A stretch of DNA of 20,208 nt, taken from Nitrospinota bacterium (GTDB lineage Bacteria; Nitrospinota; Nitrospinia; UBA9942). The DNA lies in the NCBI GenBank assembly GCA_003489165.1, contig DNJG01000073.1:14103-34310 (forward strand), read 5' to 3'. Each line of letters opens with the position of its first letter. Positions within the stretch are counted from its first letter, which is position 1. Shown here piece after piece: positions 7,573 to 14,774 of the stretch. Under the pieces are notes generated by a model. That model was not told the origin of the DNA, did no database searches, and saw only the letters and a list, made by a program, of their open reading frames with translations. The position numbers and the translations under genes are program-made.

Positions 7573-8313
7573 TTATTCTTCGTATCTCCGTATCTCCTCA
7601 AGTATCTTCTTATCATCATCAGAAAGCTCAGCCTTTTCTAATAGGTCAGGCCTTCTGTTATATGTCCTCTTAAGAGATTCTTTTCTTCTCCATCTTCGTA
7701 TCTTTTCATGGTTGCCAGAGAGAAGAACATCAGGAACCTTGAATCCTCTGAAATTTTCAGGCCTTGTATATTGTGGATATTCCAATAGACTGTAAGAAAA
7801 TGAATCCTCTTCAGTTGAAGCCTCGTCACCAAGGACGCCAGGTATCAGCCTTACTATTGCATCTACCAATACCATTGCGGGTATCTCGCCGCCTGTCAGT
7901 ATATAATCGCCTATAGAAATTTCATCATCTACAAAGTGAGCCCTGATTCTTTCATCTATCCCTTCATATCTCCCGCACAGGATTGTAAGTCTGTTTTCCT
8001 GTGACATCTTTTTTACCCTTGATTGAGTGAGGCGGTCTCCCTGTGGAGTCATCAGGATTACCCTCGATTTAGATTCTCTGTTTAGCTCCTCAATTGCCTT
8101 TGCAAGAGGTTCGGGCTTCATCATCATCCCGGCACCGCCACCGTAAGGGTAATCGTCTGTAACCTTATGCCTGTCGTGTGTAAAATTCCTAAGGTCGTAT
8201 ATGTTTATCTCAACAATTCTCCGTTCAACCGCCCTTTTGATTATGCTCTCTTTAAAGGGTGATGAAAACATCTCAGGAAAGATTGTAACAATATTAAATT
8301 TATAACTACTCAA
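7573..8313 (-). CDS. trmD: tRNA (guanine-N1-)-methyltransferase TrmD
   Basis: Methylates G37 next to the anticodon, preventing +1 frameshifting. At 246 residues it has the usual length and motifs: NIVTIFPEMF, PYGGGAGMMMKPEPL (about 56-70), the SAM-binding trefoil-knot segment LCGRYEGIDERI (112-123), IGDYILTGGE (134-143), and EYPQYTRP. The start is TTG (8311-8313), preceded by GAGGG; no ATG lies in frame before the conserved start. It is 23 bp downstream of khpA, leaving no room for rimM, which normally lies in this gap. Confidence 0.97.
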   Translation of the reverse strand: MSSYKFNIVTIFPEMFSSPFKESIIKRAVERRIVEINIYDLRNFTHDRHKVTDDYPYGGGAGMMMKPEPLAKAIEELNRESKSRVILMTPQGDRLTQSRVKKMSQENRLTILCGRYEGIDERIRAHFVDDEISIGDYILTGGEIPAMVLVDAIVRLIPGVLGDEASTEEDSFSYSLLEYPQYTRPENFRGFKVPDVLLSGNHEKIRRWRRKESLKRTYNRRPDLLEKAELSDDDKKILEEIRRYEE

Positions 8314-8336
8314 GCACCCTCACCTGACCTTAAACT

Positions 8337-8567
8337 TTATTCCAATATCTCCAGAACTGCCCTCTTTCTTAATTTTGTTGCAGTGGCACTGAGGATTGTC
8401 CGCATAGCTCTTGCAGTTCTGCCCTGCTTGCCAATGACCTTACCTAAATCTTCAGGGGCAACTTTCAATTCAAGAACAGTAGTCTTCTCACCTTCAACTT
8501 CCTGGACTGAAACATCTTCAGGTTTATCTACCAGCGCCTTTGCAATGTAAGTGATTAATTCTTTCAT
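8337..8567 (-). CDS. khpA: KH-domain RNA-binding protein KhpA (YlqC family)
   Basis: A 76-residue single-KH-domain RNA chaperone-like protein, known in Gram-positives to pair with KhpB (Jag). The GxxG loop is visible as GKVIGKQGRT, following VAPEDL. The ATG at 8565-8567 is preferred over the longer frame start at 8582, because it has GGAGG and AGGA upstream and gives the family N-terminus MKELITYIAKALVD. Its position between rpsP and trmD is the conserved one. Confidence 0.93.
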   Translation of the reverse strand: MKELITYIAKALVDKPEDVSVQEVEGEKTTVLELKVAPEDLGKVIGKQGRTARAMRTILSATATKLRKRAVLEILE

Positions 8568-8599
8568 AGTTCCTACCTCCACATCAACTTAGGGGCATC

Positions 8600-8833
8600 T
8601 TATTTCTTAGATAGAATTGTCCTTACAGTATCTGAAATCTGAGCACCTTTTTGTATCCATTTCTCAAGCTTTGACCTGTCAATGACAATATCCTTTTGCT
8701 CTTTTTTAGGGTCGTATCTCCCAATTGTCTCTATGTATTCTCCATCCCGCGGGGAACGAGAATCGGCTGCAACAATATGATAGTACGGCTTATTCTTTGC
8801 TCCTCTTCTACTTAATCTTAAAATAACTGACAC
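8600..8833 (-). CDS. rpsP: 30S ribosomal protein S16
   Basis: A 77-residue small-subunit assembly protein. The hallmark N-terminus VILRLSRRGAKNKPYYHIVA is followed by ADSRSPRDGEYIETIGRYDP, and the C-terminus ends in QISDTVRTILSKK. Translation starts at GTG (8831-8833) with a strong GGAGG site about 7 nt upstream. It lies 33 bp before khpA. Repeat element F separates it from ffh. Confidence 0.97.
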   Translation of the reverse strand: MSVILRLSRRGAKNKPYYHIVAADSRSPRDGEYIETIGRYDPKKEQKDIVIDRSKLEKWIQKGAQISDTVRTILSKK

Positions 8834-8857
8834 TTTATCACCTCCTTCTTCTTTTAA

Positions 8858-8943
8858 AGTAGGCAGTATGCAGTAAGTAGTAGGCAGAAAAAAGAAGGGA
8901 ATAAGTTGTTTTACTGCTTACTGCCTACTGCTTACTGTATACT
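8858..8943. repeat. Palindromic word-repeat element F (AGTAGGCAG family)
   Basis: Left arm 8858-8887 contains AGTAGGCAG, TATGCAGTA and AGTAGTAGGCAG words; right arm 8911-8943 contains the complements TACTGCT, TACTGCCTACTGC and TTACTGTAT. It fills almost the whole ffh-rpsP gap and would form a long imperfect hairpin in the operon mRNA. Confidence 0.8.
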
Positions 8944-8946
8944 TGT

Positions 8947-10299
8947 TTAGAAGGGGAACATTCCCCTTCCGTTACCCATCAACTGATTAGGCATTCCAAA
9001 TTTTTTCATAAAACCAGGCTTAGAAAACTGCCTCATCATCTTCTTCATCTGAACAAACTGTTTTAAGAGGCGGTTTACCTCCCAGACCTCAGTGCCGCTC
9101 CCCTTAGCGATTCTCTTTTTCCTGCTTCCATTTATTATCGTATGATTATTTTTTTCCTTCCTTGTCATTGAATCTATTATGGCTGCAATCCTGACAAGTT
9201 CCTTTTCATTTTCTTCACCAACTTTTACCTTTCCCATACCAGGAATCATACTAACTATCTGCTCAATGGGTCCTAATTTTCTTATCTGGCTTAATTGGTC
9301 TCTAAAATCCTCAAGTGTAAAAGAATCCTCTCTAAGTTTTTTCTGCATCTTTTGGGCTGCCTCTTGATTAAAAGAGTCTTGTGCCTTTTCTATAAGGGAT
9401 AAGACATCCCCCATACCGAGGATCCGCGATGCAATCCTGTCAGGATAAAATTGCTCTAATTGGTCTAATTTTTCACCTATACCGATAAACTTTATCGGTT
9501 TGCCCGTAACAGACCTTATGGATAATGCTGCCCCACCCCTCGCATCACCATCCATCTTTGTCAAGACAATGCCGTCAATTCCGATATGCTCATTGAATGT
9601 CTTTGCTACATTTACCGCATCCTGCCCTGTCATTGCATCGGCAACAAAGAGTATCTCATGGGGCTTTATCTCATCTTTTATATTTTTAAGTTCCTGCATT
9701 AATTCTTCATCTATATGAAGCCTACCTGCAGTATCAATGACAATACTCCTGCATCCTTTTTCTAATGCCTCAGCCAATGACCTCTTACATATATCTATAG
9801 GATTGTTTGTTCTATTTCCGTTAAATACAGGTATGCCAAGTTCTTTACCTAGTATATTGAGCTGCTCTATGGCCGCAGGTCTGTATACATCTGCCGCCAC
9901 AAGAAGAGGTAACTGTCCATCCTTTAAAAGTCTCCTTGCCAGTTTTGCCGATGTTGTGGTCTTTCCCGACCCCTGCAGTCCCACCATCATTATTATAGTA
10001 GGAGGTTTTGAGACGAGGGCTATACTGCTGTTTGTGCCTCCCAACACAGTGGTTAGTTCTTCATTGACTATCTTAACCACCTGCTGGCCGGGTGTCAGGC
10101 TGGACATGACTTCCTGTCCTATAGCCCTAACCTTTATCTTTTCAATAAAAACTTTGACTACATTCAGGTTGACATCAGCCTCCAGAAGGGCTATTCTGAC
10201 CTCCCTCAAGGCTTCTTTTATATTGTCCTCATTGAGCTTTCCATAGCCCTTGAGCTTTTTGAAAATTGTCTCTAATTTATTAGTCAGGTTTTCAAACAT
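8947..10299 (-). CDS. ffh: Signal recognition particle protein Ffh (SRP54)
   Basis: The GTPase that binds signal sequences on ribosomes together with SRP RNA and delivers them to FtsY. A 450-residue N-G-M architecture: N domain (MFENLTNKLETIFKKLKG), G domain with P-loop GLQGSGKTT (107-115), DTAGR (189-193) and TKMDGDARGG, then a Met-rich M domain with the RNA-binding block GSRKKRIAKGSGTEV and a FGMPNQLMG tail. The frame extends 8 codons further to 10323, but that stretch overlaps the -10 box of a candidate promoter; ATG 10299 gives the usual start. It is the first gene of the ffh-rpsP-khpA-trmD-rplS run. Confidence 0.96.
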   Translation of the reverse strand: MFENLTNKLETIFKKLKGYGKLNEDNIKEALREVRIALLEADVNLNVVKVFIEKIKVRAIGQEVMSSLTPGQQVVKIVNEELTTVLGGTNSSIALVSKPPTIIMMVGLQGSGKTTTSAKLARRLLKDGQLPLLVAADVYRPAAIEQLNILGKELGIPVFNGNRTNNPIDICKRSLAEALEKGCRSIVIDTAGRLHIDEELMQELKNIKDEIKPHEILFVADAMTGQDAVNVAKTFNEHIGIDGIVLTKMDGDARGGAALSIRSVTGKPIKFIGIGEKLDQLEQFYPDRIASRILGMGDVLSLIEKAQDSFNQEAAQKMQKKLREDSFTLEDFRDQLSQIRKLGPIEQIVSMIPGMGKVKVGEENEKELVRIAAIIDSMTRKEKNNHTIINGSRKKRIAKGSGTEVWEVNRLLKQFVQMKKMMRQFSKPGFMKKFGMPNQLMGNGRGMFPF

Positions 10300-10307
10300 A
10301 AGCAATA

Positions 10308-10336
10308 ATTTAAACATTTTCATATGCTTTTGTCAA
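10308..10336 (-). promoter_or_regulatory. Candidate ffh operon promoter
   Basis: On the minus strand, TTGACA (10336-10331), a 17-bp spacer and TTAAAT (10313-10308). The -10 box is 8 nt from the ATG at 10299 and no Shine-Dalgarno is present, so the transcript would be leaderless or nearly so. Confidence 0.5.
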
Positions 10337-10338
10337 GT

Positions 10339-10366
10339 ATTGACTTTTTATTTTAGCTATGTCAAT
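10339..10366. promoter_or_regulatory. Inverted repeat ATTGAC-N16-GTCAAT upstream of bioB (possible operator)
   Basis: ATTGAC (10339-10344) and GTCAAT (10361-10366) form a perfect inverted repeat with a 16-bp spacer, in the 75-bp gap between divergent ffh and bioB. The spacing resembles that of BirA-type biotin operators, although the half-sites differ from the classical TTGTNAAC form. It overlaps a weak bioB promoter-like pair, TTGACT-N17-CAATCT. Function is inferred. Confidence 0.35.
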
Positions 10367-10374
10367 CTGATGCA

Positions 10375-11361
10375 ATGCTTAATTTCGTCCGAGGTTTAGA
10401 AGAGAAGGCACTCAAAAGGAAAGATATTGATTTTAATGAGGCATATAAGTTAATCACAATTGATGATTCCTGCATTTTTGACCTTATTGCATCTTCAAAC
10501 AGGATAAGAGAAAAGTTTAAAGGCAAATCAATCAGCCTCTGTTCCATCATTAACGCCAAATCAGGTGACTGCACTGAAGACTGTGTTTTCTGTTCACAGT
10601 CTGTCCATTATAAAACTGATATACCCGAATATCCCCTTATAAGTAGTGACAAGATAGTTGAAGGGGCAAGATTATCCCTTGCACAGGGGTCGCATAAGTT
10701 TGGTATTGTAACCAGCGGCAAGGGAATGGACAATGGAGATGAACTTTATGGAGTTTGTGAATCTATAAGAAGCCTGACAAGTAAAATTCCGATTCACAGG
10801 TGTGCCTCACTCGGCATATTAAGCAGAGATGCCCTTCTTCAGTTAAAAGATGCAGGATTGCAGGAATATCACCATAATCTGGAGACCGCGAGGAGTTTCT
10901 TTTCTAATATATGCACTACACATACCTATGATGAGGATGTGGAAACCATAAAGACAGCAAAGGAGATAGGGCTTCGGACATGCTGTGGCGGCATATTTGG
11001 AATGGGGGAGAGTATAGAGCAGAGAATAGAGCTATGCTTTACATTGAGGGAATTGGATGTTGATTCCATTCCATTAAACTTTCTCCACCCCATAAAAGGG
11101 ACAAAGCTGGAAAATACCTCGTCTTTAAAACCGTTTGAGATATTAAAGATTATTGCATTATATAGATTCATGCTCCCTGACAAGGATATAAAAATAGCAG
11201 GCGGCAGGGAATATAATCTGCGTGACCTCCAATCACTTGTTTTTGCTGCCGGTGCAAATTCTATTATGGTGGGAAATTATCTTACTGTAAAGGGGAGGAG
11301 ATATGAAGAGGATTTGCAGATGATTAAAGATATGGGGTTGGAGATAAAACAAAATGCTTGA
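10375..11361 (+). CDS. bioB: Biotin synthase, apparently the anaerobe-type variant
   Basis: A radical SAM enzyme that inserts sulfur into dethiobiotin to make biotin. The 328-residue protein has the [4Fe-4S] motif CTEDCVFC (C66, C70, C73), SGKGM, HNLETA, GGIFGMGE and AGGREYN (Arg278). Of the auxiliary-cluster cysteines known in E. coli BioB, the equivalents of C128 (C143) and C188 (C203) are present. The C97 position reads KFGIVTS, with Gly110 instead of Cys, and an extra Cys180 appears in NICTTHTY. This agrees with the BioB type reported in obligate anaerobes with a different auxiliary cluster. No Shine-Dalgarno precedes the ATG. The stop codon lies at the first base of repeat element G. No bioA or bioD is in the window. 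Confidence 0.93.
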   Translation: MLNFVRGLEEKALKRKDIDFNEAYKLITIDDSCIFDLIASSNRIREKFKGKSISLCSIINAKSGDCTEDCVFCSQSVHYKTDIPEYPLISSDKIVEGARLSLAQGSHKFGIVTSGKGMDNGDELYGVCESIRSLTSKIPIHRCASLGILSRDALLQLKDAGLQEYHHNLETARSFFSNICTTHTYDEDVETIKTAKEIGLRTCCGGIFGMGESIEQRIELCFTLRELDVDSIPLNFLHPIKGTKLENTSSLKPFEILKIIALYRFMLPDKDIKIAGGREYNLRDLQSLVFAAGANSIMVGNYLTVKGRRYEEDLQMIKDMGLEIKQNA

Positions 11362-11513
11362 ACACGAATAACACGAATGGACGAATTACACAAAAAAATC
11401 AAACAGGGATATACAAGATAGACAGGATAAAAGAAAATCATGATTATCCTGTGCATCCCTGTTAAATAAATGTTTTTATTCGTGCCATTCGTATATTCGT
11501 GAAATTTGTGTTC
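11360..11513. repeat. Nested palindromic element G (ACACGAAT outer arms, AACAGGGA inner arms)
   Basis: Outer left arm 11360-11392 (AACACGAATAACACGAATGG and more) is complementary to outer right arm 11476-11513 (ATTCGTGCCATTCGT... ending GTGTTC). Inside lies a second inverted repeat: AACAGGGA (11402-11409) with TCCCTGTT (11456-11463), and GACAGGATAA (11421-11430) with TTATCCTGTG. It occupies almost the whole bioB-bioF gap, with one element inside another. Confidence 0.85.
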
Positions 11514-11524
11514 TAAGGTTTTTT

Positions 11525-12691
11525 ATGGATTTTATAGATAATGAGATTGCGAGATTAAAGAGGGAGGGGCTTTATAGGGAATTAAAAATTATTGAGGGAG
11601 GGCAGGGGGCAAAGGTAAGAATCGGTGGAAGGGAGGTAATCCTTCTTTCATCCAATAATTATCTTGGACTTGCCTCACATCCTGAAATAAAAAAGGCTGC
11701 TATTTCAGCAATAAAGAAATACGGATGCGGCTCAGGTGCGTCAAGGTTGATTTCTGGCAGTATGGAACTCCATAAGGAATTGGAGGAGAAGATTGCATCT
11801 TTTAAAAAAAAAGAGTCAGCCATTTTATTTAATTCAGGATATACAGCAAACTTAGGTGTAATATCTTCTATATGCGGAAGGGGAGATGTAATATTTTCTG
11901 ATAAGCTGAACCACGCAAGTATTATTGACGGATGTCTTTTAAGCGGTGCAGAGTTAAAGAGGTATCCTCATAAAGACATAGATGCACTTGAGAGATTTCT
12001 TAAAAAATCTTCAGGTTTTAAGAAGAAGCTTATTGTTACAGACGGGATATTCAGTATGGATGGGGATATTGCCCCATTGAAAGAGATAGTCTATCTTTCG
12101 AAGAGGTATTCGGCTATTTTAATGGTTGATGACGCACATGCTACAGGTGTCCTTGGTAAGAATGGCAGGGGCACAGATGAGTATTTCGGATTGGATAACA
12201 GTATAGATATAATTATGGGGACATTGAGTAAGGCGATTGGTTCTTTTGGAGGTTTTGTTACAGGAAGGAAAAAGCTGATTGAGTTTCTTGTAAACAGGGC
12301 AAGGAGTTTTATATACACTACCTCCCTTCCGCCATCAGTTGTTGCATCATCAATTGCCGCAATTGATATTATAGAAAAAGGACATGATTTAAGAGATTTA
12401 TTGTGGAAGAATGTCAGCTATTTAAAAGAAGAGCTTAAGAATATAGGATTTGATATAATGGGAAGCGAGTCACAGATTATACCTGTATTTGTTGGTGATA
12501 CTCATAGGGTGGTTGAGATGAGTCAGATGCTCTTAAAAGAAGGTGTTTTTGTTCAGGGGATTCGTCCCCCGACAGTCCCAAAGGGCAAATCAAGACTGAG
12601 GGTGACGGTGATGGCAACTCACAGTAAGGCTGACTTAGATGCTGCATTGAAGTCATTTAAAAAGACAGGAAAAAAGCTTAAGATTGTATGA
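11525..12691 (+). CDS. bioF: 8-amino-7-oxononanoate synthase (KAPA synthase)
   Basis: A PLP-dependent alpha-oxoamine synthase condensing pimeloyl-thioester with L-alanine, the first step of biotin ring assembly. The 388-residue protein shows LLSSNNYLGLASHPE, GCGSGASRLISGS, VDDAHATGVLG (D203, H205 contacting PLP) and the Schiff-base lysine K236 in MGTLSKAIGSFGG. AAGG 6 nt before the ATG is a fair ribosome binding site. The related 2-amino-3-ketobutyrate ligase (Kbl) is similar in sequence, but the place next to bioB favours BioF. Its stop overlaps the start of the next gene by 4 bp (ATGA), so the two are translationally coupled. Confidence 0.9.
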   Translation: MDFIDNEIARLKREGLYRELKIIEGGQGAKVRIGGREVILLSSNNYLGLASHPEIKKAAISAIKKYGCGSGASRLISGSMELHKELEEKIASFKKKESAILFNSGYTANLGVISSICGRGDVIFSDKLNHASIIDGCLLSGAELKRYPHKDIDALERFLKKSSGFKKKLIVTDGIFSMDGDIAPLKEIVYLSKRYSAILMVDDAHATGVLGKNGRGTDEYFGLDNSIDIIMGTLSKAIGSFGGFVTGRKKLIEFLVNRARSFIYTTSLPPSVVASSIAAIDIIEKGHDLRDLLWKNVSYLKEELKNIGFDIMGSESQIIPVFVGDTHRVVEMSQMLLKEGVFVQGIRPPTVPKGKSRLRVTVMATHSKADLDAALKSFKKTGKKLKIV

Positions 12692-13179
12692 CTATTGAAA
12701 AGTTTAAACAATACTCTATCGTGCTATTCGTGTTCATGTTTTTGTTCTTTTCCCCTTTCATTATTTCCCTTGCTGTATCAAAACCTATTCCACCAATAGA
12801 TGTGGTGATTGAGTTTGCCAAACAACCTGCAATTCCAGGCATAGCCGTTGTAAATCTTAAACTGATTCCACTTATAGAACATTCAAATATAGATATACAG
12901 ATAGAACTCTCTGAAAAACTCATATTAAGTAGCGGCACAAAAAAATGGAACGGTATATTGGAAGCAGATAAAACAGAGACATTTCAATATCAGATATATA
13001 TTCCTGATAATAAGGCATACGAGTTAAAAGCAGTTATCATATTGAAGATGATTACTGGCGAAACTGTAAGAAGAGAGGAAGTATTAGAGATAAATCCTGC
13101 AGTTAAAAAGAAGAAACTTAAAAAAAATCATACAAAAGAAGAGAAGGGTAGGGGAGTTATTGAATTTAAAGGGGAATGA
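12688..13179 (+). CDS. Exported or membrane-anchored protein of unknown function
   Basis: I do not recognise this 163-residue protein. It has a short basic N-terminus, then a strongly hydrophobic stretch at about residues 9-31 (signal peptide or anchor), then alternating hydrophobic/polar segments suggesting a beta-sandwich (residues 38-133), and a very lysine-rich tail (about 137-157). It overlaps bioF by 4 bp and the following metallopeptidase frame by 20 bp, so bioF, this gene and the peptidase are probably on one mRNA. The beta-rich exported region might be an Ig-like or adhesin-like domain. Nothing in it suggests a biotin enzyme. Confidence 0.7.
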   Translation: MTIEKFKQYSIVLFVFMFLFFSPFIISLAVSKPIPPIDVVIEFAKQPAIPGIAVVNLKLIPLIEHSNIDIQIELSEKLILSSGTKKWNGILEADKTETFQYQIYIPDNKAYELKAVIILKMITGETVRREEVLEINPAVKKKKLKKNHTKEEKGRGVIEFKGE

Positions 13180-14755
13180 GAAAATACAAAATACAAAATA
13201 CAGAATACAGAATACAGACTTTCTATTCTCTGTCCTCTGTCTTCTGTCCTCTGTCTTCTTTTTTGCCTCCTGTGGTAGTGGTGGAGGTAGCGGAGGTGGT
13301 TCATCATACGTCACAATTTCAGGTGTAGTCCAGTTTGAAGATAGAACATTTGATTCTACAGGATTTACAGGCACACAGAATAAGGCAGTAAGATTTGCCG
13401 ATATTGAAATTGTCAATTCATCTGATTCCAGTATTGTTACATCTACATCAACTGATCAAAATGGAAACTATTCTGTAACCATCTCTCCCTCATCCTCAAG
13501 TGTATATGTCAGATGCCTTACATCCACATCAACTGTATTTAGCAAAGGGACAAAGGTTTATAATATAGAGGTTGTAGATAATTATAGTAATGTATACTCA
13601 ATAGTGTCTGGTAGCTTTAGTGCAACCTCACCAATAAGCCATTCAAAAAATCTAACGGCATCTCTGGACAGTGGTGCCGGTGGTCCATTTAATATACTTG
13701 ATACACTTATAGACGGGACAGAGTTTGTTGCTTCAAAAAATGGAGGTTTTACATCAAACAAGGTTAAGGCAATCTGGTATGACGGTAATAAAGACGGGAC
13801 ATATTACAGCACTGCAACAAATAACCTGTATCTTCTTGGCAAGTCAGGGGATAGTGACAGTTATGACGACATGGTAATACTGCATGAATTTGGACACTGG
13901 GTGGCAGGTAATTTTTCAAAGGATGATTCACCCGGGGGAACACATACAATAACAGGATATTATGATATAAGACTTGCATGGTCTGAAGGGTGGGCATCAT
14001 TTTTTGGAAGCAGTGTCAGGAGTTACGCAGGCTACTCAAATCCTGAGTATTATGTAGACACTACAGGTGGGAGCGGAAATGGAAATCTTTTGTTTTACTA
14101 TGAAATAAAAACACCCTCCTATTCATCCCTTGCAACAGGAAGTGATAATGAATTGTCAGTATCATCTGTGCTTTGGAATATATTTTCGTCGGCTGGTTTT
14201 AATGGTATTTGGGATGTAGTAAAAAATTACCTGCCATCAACAGCAGAGATAAGCTTAGAAGACTTCTGGGATGGCTGGTTTTCAAAGGGGTATGACAGCA
14301 CACTCAATCCATCCTCTATATTTAGTAATAGGTCTATTGAATACTCATCTGATAGTTATGAGAGTGAGAGTGGTGACAATAACAGCAGTCAGGCAGAGGC
14401 AGTAAACTTTGGTGAATCTCTTCATCATACTTATTACCCTTTAGGGGATGAGGACTGGATAAGTTTTAGTGCTACAAATGGGACTACCTACACTATAGAG
14501 ACATTAAGCCTTACAAATGGTGCAGATACACATCTCTTTCTTTACAATACTGACGGGACTACTCTGATTACATTCAATGTAAATGATTACCCCTATACTG
14601 ATGACAGGTCTCTAACTGATAAGTCTTCACTTATAACATGGACTGCAACTGCAACCGGGACATATTATGTGAGGTCAAAGGCATATTCAGATTCAGGCGC
14701 AATATCAACCTACGGTTCCTACGATTTAAAGGTGCAGCAACAAAAACCTGATTAA
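13160..14755 (+). CDS. Secreted lipoprotein with HExxH metallopeptidase-like core and C-terminal PPC domain
   Basis: A 531-residue protein starting at TTG (13160), the only plausible in-frame start; GGGGAG is close upstream. N-terminus: a long polar region (1-20), a hydrophobic core (21-37) and Cys38 in FFFASC, a fair lipobox followed by a Gly/Ser linker. Residues about 50-150 look like a carboxypeptidase-regulatory-like beta domain (DQNGNYSV). The catalytic region has HEFGH (242-246) and, 29 residues further, SEGWASFF with E276 as the likely third zinc ligand. Residues about 400-527 match a bacterial pre-peptidase C-terminal (PPC) domain (DEDWISFSA, TGTYYVR). The signal-peptide core is encoded by repeat element H. 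It converges on the histidine kinase gene with 19 bp between. The substrate is unknown. Confidence 0.75.
   Translation: MNLKGNEKIQNTKYRIQNTDFLFSVLCLLSSVFFFASCGSGGGSGGGSSYVTISGVVQFEDRTFDSTGFTGTQNKAVRFADIEIVNSSDSSIVTSTSTDQNGNYSVTISPSSSSVYVRCLTSTSTVFSKGTKVYNIEVVDNYSNVYSIVSGSFSATSPISHSKNLTASLDSGAGGPFNILDTLIDGTEFVASKNGGFTSNKVKAIWYDGNKDGTYYSTATNNLYLLGKSGDSDSYDDMVILHEFGHWVAGNFSKDDSPGGTHTITGYYDIRLAWSEGWASFFGSSVRSYAGYSNPEYYVDTTGGSGNGNLLFYYEIKTPSYSSLATGSDNELSVSSVLWNIFSSAGFNGIWDVVKNYLPSTAEISLEDFWDGWFSKGYDSTLNPSSIFSNRSIEYSSDSYESESGDNNSSQAEAVNFGESLHHTYYPLGDEDWISFSATNGTTYTIETLSLTNGADTHLFLYNTDGTTLITFNVNDYPYTDDRSLTDKSSLITWTATATGTYYVRSKAYSDSGAISTYGSYDLKVQQQKPD
13181..13262. repeat. Word-repeat element H (AATACAGA / CTCTGTC families)
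   Basis: Left part 13181-13219: AAAATAC twice, then GAATACA words. Right part 13220-13262: CTCTGTC, CTCTGTCTT and CTGTCCTCTGT words. The ACAGA and TCTGT words are complementary, but the two halves are not a clean palindrome. It is wholly inside the reading frame of the metallopeptidase lipoprotein and encodes its signal-peptide region. Confidence 0.7.
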
Positions 14756-14774
14756 CCCGCAGATAAGAGTTGTG

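Noticed and set aside
8858..8943. Possible CRISPR-like repeat array among the word repeats
   Set aside because: Words are short, degenerate and directly abutting, with no constant-length repeats separated by unique spacers in any of the elements.
9737..10246. A 169-codon open frame on the plus strand
   Set aside because: It lies wholly opposite ffh, whose protein is unmistakable, and its translation shows no recognisable domain.
13084..13416. A 110-codon minus-strand frame containing KTEDRRQRTENRK
   Set aside because: The distinctive part is the reverse reading of word-repeat element H, and the rest is antisense to the peptidase and the preceding gene.
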